A model generated the notes under the pieces. That model saw nothing but the letters and a program-made list of their open reading frames with translations, searched no databases and was not told the origin of the DNA. A stretch of DNA of 64,000 bases from Algoriphagus alkaliphilus (lineage in GTDB: Bacteria; Bacteroidota; Bacteroidia; Cytophagales; Cyclobacteriaceae). Shown one piece after another: positions 1-8,419 of the stretch; within the stretch, counting starts at the first letter, position 1; every line of letters begins with the position of its first letter. The position numbers and the translations under genes were made by a program. The stretch is taken from positions 62,001 through 126,000 of the forward strand of contig NZ_FMXE01000009.1 of NCBI RefSeq assembly GCF_900103735.1. The letters run 5' to 3'.

Positions 1-600
1 CTGAAATGTGATCACCGGATATACCAAAACAGAAAAGTCAGGCCGGGCGGAAAGCGCATCGATGGCGTCCTTTGGCCGATTTATTTCATGATTGTATTGC
101 GTACTCAAGGTTGAAGCCAAATGACCTCCGGCGGAGAAGCCCATAATTCCCACCTTTGCCGGATCGATATTCCAGGCAACTGCATTTTGCCTGACCAGCC
201 GGATCGCCCGCTGAGCGTCCATCAAAGGGACTTCTTTGGGGTCTGTAAGTGACTTGGAAATTGGTAATCGATATTTAACCACGATTCCGGCGATTCCCTG
301 TGCATTCAGCCATTTGGCAAAGTCGGTGCCTTCCCAGTCGTAAGCCAGAATTCCATATCCGCCTCCTGGGAAAATAACCACAGCTTTGCCAGTAGAGATT
401 TGCTTTGCGGGGAGATAAACTTCAATCGTCGGAACTTGAACATTTCCGATTCGGATGATGCCTTCAGAAACGACTTCTTCCTTTAGGTCCATGTTGGTTT
501 GTAGGGGAGGAGTGCCGTTCCAAAGGGGAAGGGTGTGGTTTTGGGGGAATGCCATCAGTGAGAAAATGCTAAATAGGAGGGTTAAGATTGGGTTTTTCAT
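1..600 (-). CDS. Exported alpha/beta-hydrolase esterase, 3' end cut by window edge
   Basis: The reading frame starts with ATG at 598-600 and runs off the left edge, so only about 200 N-terminal residues are visible. It begins with a signal-peptide-like stretch (MKNPILTLLFSIFSLMAF, then QNH). An oxyanion-hole motif PGGGYG lies near residue 80, and the nucleophile elbow GFSAGG near residue 145 gives the catalytic serine. The Asp and His of the triad lie outside the window. Proteins of this shape are secreted acetyl-xylan or carbohydrate esterases and small lipases (BD-FAE/axe-like family). The substrate cannot be read from the sequence. It shares its strand with the DUF3307 gene but is separated from it by about 26 bp, so it may be cotranscribed. 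Confidence 0.75.
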   Translation of the reverse strand, partial: MKNPILTLLFSIFSLMAFPQNHTLPLWNGTPPLQTNMDLKEEVVSEGIIRIGNVQVPTIEVYLPAKQISTGKAVVIFPGGGYGILAYDWEGTDFAKWLNAQGIAGIVVKYRLPISKSLTDPKEVPLMDAQRAIRLVRQNAVAWNIDPAKVGIMGFSAGGHLASTLSTQYNHEINRPKDAIDALSARPDFSVLVYPVITFQ

Positions 601-626
601 AGTATTGAGCGCGTAATGATAGGTTT

Positions 627-1331
627 TTAAATCTTTTCAACAATCCATAGAACTGCAAGTCCTGTGAGGATGGATATTCCAAAGCTGATCAAAGTGCCAA
701 TTAAAATATATTCGGTCAGTTTTCTGTCTTTTGATTTTCTGAGATCCCCAAACCTAAAAACCGACTTAGCAGCTAATAGGAAACCGATAGCTTCCCATTT
801 TCCAGTGATCACAAACACAAAAACAAATAACCGTTCCAACATTCCAATATGTTTTCCGGCATTTTGAAGGGAAGCACCCTCTGAGAGGTCCAGCTTTTTT
901 GACCAGACTGCAAGTAATAATTGTATAGTGATACCAGCTACTTGAGTAATTAGAATAAGGGCAGTGCAATAAATCCAGAATGCAGATGAAAATGAAAGGT
1001 AGATTTCGGGATTGAACCAAAAATGCCAAAAACCCACGATTGAAGATAAATGGGCGATTTGATCCCCAAAAAACCAGTAAACTCGGTTGTTGTTTTTTTG
1101 AAAGTATAGCTTGGTTAGGTCAATTAAGCCGTGAATCAACATTAAACACACCGCCATAGCCCAAAAATCGATTCCAAGCAGAATTACAATCAGTGTTCCG
1201 TGAATCAGAAAGTGAAGATATATTTTTGGGGATCTTACTTTTTTCTTTTCTTTTTCCGCTACCCATGATTTAGGCTGAAGTAAGAAATCGCCAATTATAT
1301 GAGCCAATAAAAGTTTAATTAGAAAGATCAT
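627..1331 (-). CDS. DUF3307 family integral membrane protein
   Basis: This 234-residue protein has five or six hydrophobic segments. Its N-terminal signature, HIIGDFLLQPKSW followed by a second histidine-rich helix (YLHFLIHGTLI), is typical of DUF3307 membrane proteins, whose function is unknown. Its start codon overlaps the satD stop by four bases (ATGA type), so the two are translationally coupled. SatD-like and DUF3307 genes commonly sit as a pair in Bacteroidota; this is family knowledge. No catalytic role can be claimed. The conserved histidines and aspartates near the membrane face are the most likely functional residues. Confidence 0.75.
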   Translation of the reverse strand: MIFLIKLLLAHIIGDFLLQPKSWVAEKEKKKVRSPKIYLHFLIHGTLIVILLGIDFWAMAVCLMLIHGLIDLTKLYFQKNNNRVYWFFGDQIAHLSSIVGFWHFWFNPEIYLSFSSAFWIYCTALILITQVAGITIQLLLAVWSKKLDLSEGASLQNAGKHIGMLERLFVFVFVITGKWEAIGFLLAAKSVFRFGDLRKSKDRKLTEYILIGTLISFGISILTGLAVLWIVEKI

Positions 1332-1972
1332 ACCATTAGTTTTTTAATCCTTTTACGGTAAACTTTTTCTATTTCCATCAATTCAACTACATGAGTTCGA
1401 TTCCATCGCCCACTGACGGAATTCTGCTTAATGCCCAGTTTTTCTCCAATTTCTTCCTGGGTAATATTTGGATGATTCCATACTACTTCCATAAGTTCAG
1501 CTGAAGATATAGACCAGCTATCCATTACTATTCCCACCAGTTTTAGATACAAATTAATCTCTTCATCTAATTCTTTCCATGGACTTTGGATTGCTAGGTT
1601 GATTTTTTCTTTTTTTAATCGGTCAAATTTTTCGCCCGCAAATACAAATGCCGGTCCGTTACTTTCTGAGATTTTGGTTCCGGTATAAGTTTTTTCGCCA
1701 AGGCCAATGGACATGCGGACATCTATCGGGCTGGAGTTTTTATGGTTTTCCTCGGATTGGATCTTCTTTATCAAAATCTTAATCTGAATTGCCCGGTGCA
1801 GTGCTTCTTCCGGATTTTTGATCTCCAGCTGGAAAAAGTCGCCCCAGACCAATTCCCAATTTTTGGGTGCTTCACCCCATTTGGAAAAAAGCTCCTGCAG
1901 GGGTTTTAACCAAGGTTCAGGATTTCTGAGTTTTCGGGATTGAATAATATCACCTTTGATTATTGCTATCAT
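1328..1972 (-). CDS. SatD-like protein with C-terminal helix-turn-helix
   Basis: This 214-residue soluble protein opens with MIAIIKGDIIQSRKL, the usual start of SatD-family proteins, which are named after the Streptococcus mutans secretion and acid tolerance operon; their biochemical role is unsettled. The N-terminal two thirds resembles a nucleotidyl-cyclase-like fold with a GLGEKTYTG stretch near residue 118. Residues 165-205 (ITQEEIGEKLGIKQNSVSGR) form a clear helix-turn-helix, so DNA binding is likely. Immediately upstream lie four evenly spaced palindromes (1982-2085) that are the obvious candidate operators for this HTH. The gene is coupled to the DUF3307 gene downstream. Autoregulation is inference. 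Confidence 0.75.
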   Translation of the reverse strand: MIAIIKGDIIQSRKLRNPEPWLKPLQELFSKWGEAPKNWELVWGDFFQLEIKNPEEALHRAIQIKILIKKIQSEENHKNSSPIDVRMSIGLGEKTYTGTKISESNGPAFVFAGEKFDRLKKEKINLAIQSPWKELDEEINLYLKLVGIVMDSWSISSAELMEVVWNHPNITQEEIGEKLGIKQNSVSGRWNRTHVVELMEIEKVYRKRIKKLMV

Positions 1973-1981
1973 AGAAAGGAA

Positions 1982-2085
1982 TATCGTCTATTTCAATGAT
2001 TATTCAAAATATCGTTTATTTATACGATAAAACGAAATATCGTCTATTTATACGATAATTCAATTTATCCTCAAAAAAGACGATA
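1982..2085. promoter_or_regulatory. Array of four TATCGT-N8-ACGATA palindromes, 28-bp period
   Basis: The sites begin at 1982, 2010, 2038 and 2066, exactly 28 bp apart. The two central copies (2010-2029 and 2038-2057) are perfect TATCGT-N8-ACGATA dyads with spacer (C/T)TATTTAT. The outer copies are degenerate: 1982 keeps TATCGT with a changed right arm, and 2066-2085 reads TATCCT...ACGATA. The array fills the leader just upstream of the satD start, so it probably holds or overlaps the satD promoter. A protein binding cooperatively along the DNA is inferred. The HTH of SatD is the nearest candidate. Confidence 0.75.
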
Positions 2086-2183
2086 AATTTGCGTCCAATC
2101 CGAATCTATTAGAATGTCAGCCGAAGAATGAAATATTGACTGACTTAACCACTCACCAATTAATCAATCAACCAATAACCTTC

Positions 2184-2519
2184 TCAAACCTTGAATTCAA
2201 ATATCTTTTCTGTCAGCGCCCATCTCCAATTGGCTGGAGTACCCGGAAGATTGGTTTGGTATTGACCCAAAAAGGCTTCCCATTCCTGTACTTTGGGGTT
2301 GGCATTGTCCAGTTCGGCTTTTCGCTCAAAGCTAAAGTTTTCATCACCCACCAGTATCATGCTGAGTCGGTTGCCCCAACGGTAAATACTCATTTGGAGC
2401 ACTGCAGCCTCTCGGATGCTTTCCAAGATTTCCGGTCCAACTGCTTTATGGCAGTCGATGTATGCCTGAATTGCTTCAGGTTCGTCTTTTAAATCACAGA
2501 TCAGTAAGTAGGTTTGCAT
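2184..2519 (-). CDS. L-rhamnose mutarotase-family protein, probable L-fucose mutarotase
   Basis: At 111 residues it has the normal length for the RhaM/DUF718 mutarotase family, small ferredoxin-like proteins that interconvert the alpha and beta pyranose forms of a 6-deoxyhexose. Family signs are the starting strand MQTYLLICDLKDEPEAI, the central MSIYRWGNRLSMILVG and the C-terminal tryptophan-rich LPGTPANWRWA. Although the family is named after rhamnose, its position beside a fucose permease and L-fucose dehydrogenase suggests that L-fucose is the substrate here. It would supply the anomer that the dehydrogenase oxidises. It is separated from fucP by about 540 bp of repeats. Confidence 0.72.
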   Translation of the reverse strand: MQTYLLICDLKDEPEAIQAYIDCHKAVGPEILESIREAAVLQMSIYRWGNRLSMILVGDENFSFERKAELDNANPKVQEWEAFLGQYQTNLPGTPANWRWALTEKIFEFKV

Positions 2520-3059
2520 AAAGTACGAATTACGATTTACGAGGGGATAGAAACCTTTGAGGTTTTAAAGAACCTCGAAGGTTTTTTCGGATTAGACTTG
2601 AATCTTCAAAACTATATTTTTATCATTTGACTATTCTGAATGTTTCACTCAAGCAGTATAATCCGGGAAAAATATTGATTTAAATCCCCCTTACCCCCTT
2701 TAAAAAAGGGGGAGTTGGCCAAATTCACCATCAAACCCAATTTTAATTGGGAACCTGCAAGATTACAAATACACATATTTTATTAATGAGCGACCTATGA
2801 ATACCAATCATTAAGAAATCGGCCATGTCTACGACATTTTTTGAATCCTATCAACCATCAAATTCCAGCCATTAAAATGGCTGGCTAGAAAATAAACCAT
2901 GCCTGAGGCATTCTGATTTTTTCAATCTTCCAATAATGAACATCGAATGCTGACTATCGAATAATGAAAAAAGGAAATCGGTCGTACTTCTTTTCCGTCT
3001 TCCTTCTTCGGTCTCCGGTCTTTCAACTTTCAAACCCAATCTTTCAATTTTCCAATATT
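2520..3059. repeat. Gene-free stretch filled with short palindromes and repeats
   Basis: No credible gene is seen here. At 2552-2583 there is a 13-bp inverted repeat (AACCTTTGAGGTT and its partner) followed by a T-run. At 2694-2712 lies CCCCCTTT-AAAA-AAGGGGG, a type of repeat widespread in bacteria. At 2866-2884 CCAGCCATT pairs with AATGGCTGG, and at 2899-2911 ATGCCTGAGGCAT is a small palindrome. At 2932-2968 a 37-bp sequence is shared with 7130-7166. The stretch sits inside the fucose gene cluster, where one would expect tight spacing, so it looks like accumulated small elements. Confidence 0.7.
2932..2968. repeat. 37-bp dispersed repeat, copy 1
   Basis: The sequence begins AATAATGAACATCGAATGC and ends CGAATAATGAA. 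It matches 7130-7166 at all but about three positions. Both copies flank genes of the fucose cluster and neither is coding. Sequences of this ATCGAAT type recur in intergenic regions of related genomes; this is general knowledge. Confidence 0.7.
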
Positions 3060-4370
3060 TCAATTTTTCAATTCCTTAACCCTCACTGCAAACAATAACA
3101 CCATCAGGAAGCAAAACAGGGGCAAAACGAATGAAAAATTTACCTCCGGAACTCCCAGAATCAATATATCGGTGTAGCCTTTTCCTCCCCAGTCCAAAAT
3201 CATCCCCTGAAGGGTTGGCATGATTGCTCCGCCTACAATGGCCATCACGAGGTAGGCTGCGGCAAATTTGGAATCTTCGCCTAAACCCTCCAATGCCACC
3301 CCATAGATCGTCGGAAACATCAGCGACATGGCAAAACTGATCGCAACCAAGCTGTATAATCCGGTCAATCCGGTAAGGAAAATTGCCCCCAACGTGAAAA
3401 TCATGGCAAGTACACTGAACAGTGCCAGTAACTTTCTGGGCTCCACAATCCGCATCAAAAAGGTGCAAATCCACCTTCCAAGCAGAAAAATTCCCAGCGA
3501 AGCATAGGCATAGTTGACTGCATTGTAGGTGCTGATGCCGATCGATTCGGCATACTGGTAGATGTAGGTCCAGACCATGATTTGAGCACCGACATAGAAC
3601 ATTTGCGCAAAGGTGCCTTCGACGAAATTGCGGTTTTTGAGCAATCGCTTCATCGTTGCTCCAAAGTCAATTTTGCCCGGGGAATCTTTACTTTCCGGCA
3701 TTTTCACCATCGCTATCACTGCAAATATTACAATGACTACCAGTCCGAGAATAACATAGGGATTTCGGATGACCATCAGATCATTGGTTCGGATAGCAGC
3801 TTTTGCTACCTCATCTAAGCCATCGAAAATAATGTTTCCACTTGCATCCACAGTATTGGATTGCAGTGCGTTGAGTATAAAAGTTTTTGCTACAAATAGT
3901 CCAGCCAAAGCGCCCATTGGATTAAATGCCTGAGCCAGATTCAACCGCTGTGTCGCCGTAGCTTCCGGTCCCATGGAAAGAATGTACGGGTTGGCGGTAG
4001 TTTCCAAGAAGGCCAAACCAAAAGTCAGAATGTAAAGTGAGGCAAGAAAAAATCCATAGCTTTCCCAAGCCGCTGCAGGATAAAACAGGCAAGCTCCAAA
4101 AGCATAAAGGCCTAAGCCTAATAATACACCTGTTTTGTAGGAGTATTTTTTGATGAAAAAAGCCGCAGGCAGTGCCATGGTAAAATAACCGCCATAAAAT
4201 GCCAATTGTACCCAAGAAGCTTGTGTGTTGTTCAGCTCCAAAACCCGCTTGAACGCTGCCACCATGGGATTGGTGATGTCATTGGCAAATCCCCAAAGTG
4301 CAAACAGTGAGGTGATCAGAATGAATGGGATAAGCAGTTCCTTGGGGACAAGTGCCGGTTTTTTTGTCAT
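3060..4370 (-). CDS. fucP: L-fucose:H+ symporter
   Basis: This is a major facilitator superfamily permease with about twelve hydrophobic helices. The sequence FALWGFANDITNPMVAAF in helix 1 is the hallmark of the FucP family, with conserved Asn and Asp residues for sugar and proton binding. The ATG at 4368-4370 (MTKKPALVPKELL) is chosen over a longer frame from 4484, because that extension would lie inside the end of the upstream dehydrogenase gene and is not transporter-like. With this start the gap to the dehydrogenase stop is only about 10 bp, consistent with one transcript. Related permeases can carry other sugars such as galactose or glucose, but the surrounding fucose enzymes favour L-fucose. 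Confidence 0.88.
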   Translation of the reverse strand: MTKKPALVPKELLIPFILITSLFALWGFANDITNPMVAAFKRVLELNNTQASWVQLAFYGGYFTMALPAAFFIKKYSYKTGVLLGLGLYAFGACLFYPAAAWESYGFFLASLYILTFGLAFLETTANPYILSMGPEATATQRLNLAQAFNPMGALAGLFVAKTFILNALQSNTVDASGNIIFDGLDEVAKAAIRTNDLMVIRNPYVILGLVVIVIFAVIAMVKMPESKDSPGKIDFGATMKRLLKNRNFVEGTFAQMFYVGAQIMVWTYIYQYAESIGISTYNAVNYAYASLGIFLLGRWICTFLMRIVEPRKLLALFSVLAMIFTLGAIFLTGLTGLYSLVAISFAMSLMFPTIYGVALEGLGEDSKFAAAYLVMAIVGGAIMPTLQGMILDWGGKGYTDILILGVPEVNFSFVLPLFCFLMVLLFAVRVKELKN

Positions 4371-4380
4371 GGGTTTAAAG

Positions 4381-5220
<840 letters not shown>

Positions 5221-5223
5221 CTA

Positions 5224-6048
5224 TCAAATCCTATAAAATTCAGCAGCAGTTTCCCCCATGATTTTGTCTTTTTCCGAAGGAGAAAGTGCATCGGTAAACT
5301 GCTCTATCACTTCCCAAAACCGCTCATATTCACCTGCCAAAAGACAGACTGGCCAATCGCTTCCGTACATCAATCGATCGGGGCCAAACAGTTCCAAGGC
5401 AATCTCCAAATATGGGAAAAGCTGCTCCGGAGTCCATGTTTTCCAGTCCGCTTCGGTGATCATTCCTGAAAGTTTGCAATGCACCAATTCCCGTTCGGCA
5501 AGTAATGAAACAGCCTTTTTCCAGTCCTTCCATTCTCCGGCTTTGATATAGGGTTTAGCCAAATGATCAATCACAAATCGCTGATCGGGGCATTTGTTTA
5601 CAAGTTCCAAGGTGGCTGATAGGTGCGTTGGGAAAATTAGGATATCATAGCCGTATCCTCGGGTTCCGATTTTCCGGATCCCACGGATAAAATTCTTTTG
5701 AAGGATGTATTCGGGATCTTTTGATTGAAGAACCTCACGGAAACCCACCAGCTTTTGCTTGTCTGAATAGTCGTCCAATAGCTCTTCCAGAGTGTCACTT
5801 TTCAGATCCGCCCAGCCTACGATACCCAGGATCCACTCATGCTGCGCTGTCAAATCAAGCAAAAAATCTGTTTCGCGCAGATTTTCTTCCGCCTGTACGG
5901 CAATGCATCCATCCATTTTGGCATCCTGTAAAAGAGGATAAAGGTCCGCAGGACGAAAATTTCGGCGAATTCTACTCATCTCAGGACTAATCCAATCCTG
6001 TCGCTTTGGATCATATTCCCAAAAGTGCTGATGTGAGTCAAGTCTCAT
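5224..6048 (-). CDS. Amidohydrolase-family L-fuconolactonase
   Basis: The protein has 274 residues and a TIM-barrel amidohydrolase (COG3618) signature: MRLDSHQHFWEYDP at the start (metal-binding HxH), a conserved ERELVHCKLSGM strand and YGSDWPVC near residue 232 that carries the catalytic aspartate. Members of this family open L-fucono-1,4-lactone, L-rhamnonolactone or 4-sulfomuconolactone. Placement beside L-fucose dehydrogenase makes L-fuconolactone the likely substrate, producing L-fuconate. Its start overlaps the end of the upstream FAH gene by four bases (ATGA), so the two are coupled. Confidence 0.8.
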   Translation of the reverse strand: MRLDSHQHFWEYDPKRQDWISPEMSRIRRNFRPADLYPLLQDAKMDGCIAVQAEENLRETDFLLDLTAQHEWILGIVGWADLKSDTLEELLDDYSDKQKLVGFREVLQSKDPEYILQKNFIRGIRKIGTRGYGYDILIFPTHLSATLELVNKCPDQRFVIDHLAKPYIKAGEWKDWKKAVSLLAERELVHCKLSGMITEADWKTWTPEQLFPYLEIALELFGPDRLMYGSDWPVCLLAGEYERFWEVIEQFTDALSPSEKDKIMGETAAEFYRI

Positions 6049-6908
6049 GCTTCCGGATCATTCATTGCCACCTGACGCGAAATCCCCAAGCTTTCAATTC
6101 CCAACTCAACGATATCTCCGTGTTCCAGATACTGCGGTTGCGGCTTAAGTCCCATGCCTACTCCAGCTGGTGTTCCTGTGGAGATCACATCACCCGGAAG
6201 CAGCGTCATATATTGGCTCAGATGGGAAACAATGGTAGGGATGTCAAAAATCAAATCAGAAGTATTGCTGTCCTGAAGGATTTTCCCGTTCAGTTTGAGC
6301 CAAAGTCGAAGGTTGTGAGGATTTGGTATTTCTGATTTGGTAGCTAAAATTGGCCCAAGTGGAGCGAAATGATCTGCGCTTTTTCCTTTGACCCACTGTC
6401 CTCCATGGCGGAGCTGAAAGTCTCGTTCGCTCACATCGTTATGTAAGCAATAACCTGCGATATAATCATAGGCATTTTCAACACTTACATATTTTGCACG
6501 CTTGCCGATCACCACTGCCAATTCCACTTCCCAGTCCGTCTGTACCGAACTTCTTGGAATATAGATCGGGTCAAAAGGTCCACAAAGGGAAGAAGTAGCT
6601 TTCATGAAAATAATCGGAACTTCCGGGACGGCCATTCCGGCTTCTTCGGCGTGTTTTCGATAATTGAGGCCGATACAGATTATTTTTGATGGGCGGGCAA
6701 TTGGGGAACCGATTCTTGCATTCAAGGGAACTTCCTTGAGATTGGCTTGATTTACCGAAAGCCATTCTTCCAATCGAGTCAGACCGCTGGTTGAAAAAAA
6801 AGTTTCATTCCAATCTTCTCCAAAACTGGAACAGTCAAGATTGATCCCTGATTTATCCTGGATGCCGGGTTTTTCTTTGCCAGCTTCACCAAATCGAATG
6901 AGTTTCAT
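6045..6908 (-). CDS. Fumarylacetoacetate hydrolase-family enzyme, probable 2,4-diketo-3-deoxy-L-fuconate hydrolase
   Basis: At 287 residues this matches the bacterial FAH-like family. Visible motifs are IICIGLNYRKHAEEAG, the metal-binding DWEVELAVVIGK (Glu and Asp ligands), the catalytic HNDVSERDFQLRHGGQW loop and STGTPAGVGMG. In the oxidative L-fucose route known from Xanthomonas, such an enzyme cleaves 2,4-diketo-3-deoxy-L-fuconate to pyruvate and L-lactate; assignment of that reaction rests on the neighbours. Other FAH-like proteins act on acylpyruvates or catechol-derived compounds, so acylpyruvase is the alternative. Confidence 0.75.
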   Translation of the reverse strand: MKLIRFGEAGKEKPGIQDKSGINLDCSSFGEDWNETFFSTSGLTRLEEWLSVNQANLKEVPLNARIGSPIARPSKIICIGLNYRKHAEEAGMAVPEVPIIFMKATSSLCGPFDPIYIPRSSVQTDWEVELAVVIGKRAKYVSVENAYDYIAGYCLHNDVSERDFQLRHGGQWVKGKSADHFAPLGPILATKSEIPNPHNLRLWLKLNGKILQDSNTSDLIFDIPTIVSHLSQYMTLLPGDVISTGTPAGVGMGLKPQPQYLEHGDIVELGIESLGISRQVAMNDPEA

Positions 6909-7197
6909 GATTTTGGGTTTTTAGGTTATTGAGAGTTTATTGAATTATGAAGTTAGAATTATGAAATCTAAAAGGTTGAATTGGCGTCTGAAAATAATAC
7001 TCATTTTCGACTTTAGAATAAAATCGAAAATGAAACCTATCTCAAAGGGAATTACAAGTATTAAACATCAGTCATCACTTATCCATCTCCGGACAATCAA
7101 TCAATAACTCAATAACCAATAACTTAATAATAATGAATATCGAATGCTGAATTTCGAATAATGAAGTGTAGGAATGCCATTCAATCAATATTTACCT
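6909..7197. other. 289-bp gene-free gap with inverted repeat and dispersed repeat
   Basis: No gene is seen. TCATTTTCGA (7001-7010) and TCGAAAATGA (7024-7033) form a perfect 10-bp inverted repeat with a 13-base loop. It has no T-tract, so it is either a protein-binding dyad upstream of the FAH gene or a stem-loop at the end of the upstream SDR transcript. The second copy of the 37-bp ATCGAAT repeat lies at 7130-7166. Confidence 0.6.
7130..7166. repeat. 37-bp dispersed repeat, copy 2
   Basis: AATAATGAATATCGAATGC...CGAATAATGAA matches 2932-2968 with about three differences. It lies just downstream of the end of the second SDR gene. Neither copy is in a coding region. Confidence 0.7.
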
Positions 7198-7956
7198 TTA
7201 CATCTTCAAACCCATAAAGCCCCCGTCAATATTGAAGTTGGCACCGGTGATAAAGCTGCCAGCCTCTGAACTGATAAAATAGGCTAATTCAGCGATTTCT
7301 TCGGGAGTTCCCATTCTGCCAATGGGTTGGGTTGCGGCAAGCTTATCATACATTTCCTTTTCTTGCCCGGGATAGTTTTTGGCTAGAAATCCATCAACAA
7401 ATGGCGTGTGTACCCGTCCTGGGGATAAGCAATTGCAGCGGATGCCGTCCTGTACATAGTCCCGTGCCACGCTGAGTGTCATGGAAAGGGCCGCACCTTT
7501 GGTCATGCTGTAGGCAAAGCGATCCGGAATCCCGATCGTCGCAGCTACAGAACACATATTGAGGATTGACCCACCTCCATTTTCTTTCAACTTGGGCAGT
7601 GCAGCTTTGATGCAGTTAAACATACCTTTGACATTTACCTGAAACAAGCGGTCGAAGTCGTCTTCGCTGGTAGTTTCTACTTTTCCGATGTGGGATATGC
7701 CTGCGTTATTGATCAGGACATGAATTTTTTCGGGGATTTGGTGGATGAGCTGCTCAACTTCAGCAAAAGATGCAATACTCCCTTCCAGAAATTTGACTTG
7801 ATGTCCTTTTTCGTGCGCTTCGAATTGGAGTTTGGTGCCCTCTAGATGGTTGGTGTCGATGAAAAAGACGTGATTTCCCTCAGCAGCAAATTTCCTGACC
7901 ATGGCAAGACCAATTCCACTGGCCCCGCCGGTGATAAGGACGGTTTGTACATTCAT
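7198..7956 (-). CDS. Short-chain dehydrogenase, candidate 2-keto-3-deoxy-L-fuconate dehydrogenase
   Basis: This 252-residue classical SDR has TGGASGIG at the nucleotide site, NNAGISHIG, and catalytic Ser/Tyr/Lys in NMCSVAATIG and YSMTKGA. The C-terminal FITGANFNIDGGFMGL is the normal substrate and tetramer segment. In the Xanthomonas-type fucose route, an SDR oxidises 2-keto-3-deoxy-L-fuconate to the 2,4-diketo acid, which the adjacent FAH-family enzyme would cleave. The reaction is inferred from this context, because SDR sequences alone do not fix substrate. It heads the fucose block on this strand. No regulator gene is adjacent. Confidence 0.68.
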   Translation of the reverse strand: MNVQTVLITGGASGIGLAMVRKFAAEGNHVFFIDTNHLEGTKLQFEAHEKGHQVKFLEGSIASFAEVEQLIHQIPEKIHVLINNAGISHIGKVETTSEDDFDRLFQVNVKGMFNCIKAALPKLKENGGGSILNMCSVAATIGIPDRFAYSMTKGAALSMTLSVARDYVQDGIRCNCLSPGRVHTPFVDGFLAKNYPGQEKEMYDKLAATQPIGRMGTPEEIAELAYFISSEAGSFITGANFNIDGGFMGLKM

Positions 7957-8032
7957 GAGAATAGGTTTGGGTTTAGCGTAATTTCAAGATAATATCTGAG
8001 TTACACAATTTGGAAAATAAATTGAGGAATCG

Positions 8033-8419
8033 CTATATCTCCCGGATTTGTTCTAAAATCCGTTGGATTTTATCAAAAGTTAAGGGTTTTTCAAAAAAAC
8101 CAATCACAGATGTATATTTTTTGGCAAATTCAGAATTTAAAGCGCTGACTGAGGATGTGATCAGAATAACTTTCGAGTTAGTGTCGTTTCTATCTGCTAA
8201 TTCATTGAGAAAATCCCAACCGCTCAAATCCTTCAAGTTAATATCCAGCAGAAGGAATCGCTTGAGTCCGGTGATCGGTGAATTTGCCAGGTGGTCTAAG
8301 GCCTCCATCCCGGAACTAAACAGCCTCAGCTTGGTGTCTGGACTAACTTTGTGAAACATCTTTTCGAGGATGACCAATAGTACCTCGTCGTCATCCACCA
8401 GAATTATTTCAGATTTCAT
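8033..8419 (-). CDS. Stand-alone response regulator receiver
   Basis: This 128-residue receiver domain has no output domain. The acidic pocket (VDDDE near residue 8), the phospho-acceptor Asp in LLLDINLKDLSG, the Thr/Ser switch in VILITSS and the Lys in GFFEKPLTF are all present. It overlaps the end of the upstream receiver-PAS gene by 11 bases. It is the last gene of a five-gene signalling run. It probably serves as a phosphate shuttle or binds a partner protein, as there is no DNA-binding domain. Confidence 0.85.
   Translation of the reverse strand: MKSEIILVDDDEVLLVILEKMFHKVSPDTKLRLFSSGMEALDHLANSPITGLKRFLLLDINLKDLSGWDFLNELADRNDTNSKVILITSSVSALNSEFAKKYTSVIGFFEKPLTFDKIQRILEQIREI

Noticed and set aside
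1982..2085. CRISPR array
   Set aside because: The repeated units are short palindromes with 28-bp period, partly degenerate, without unique spacers or cas genes.
2136..2492. Plus-strand frame of 118 codons opposite the mutarotase gene
   Set aside because: It is antisense to a gene with clear family motifs and has no domain of its own.
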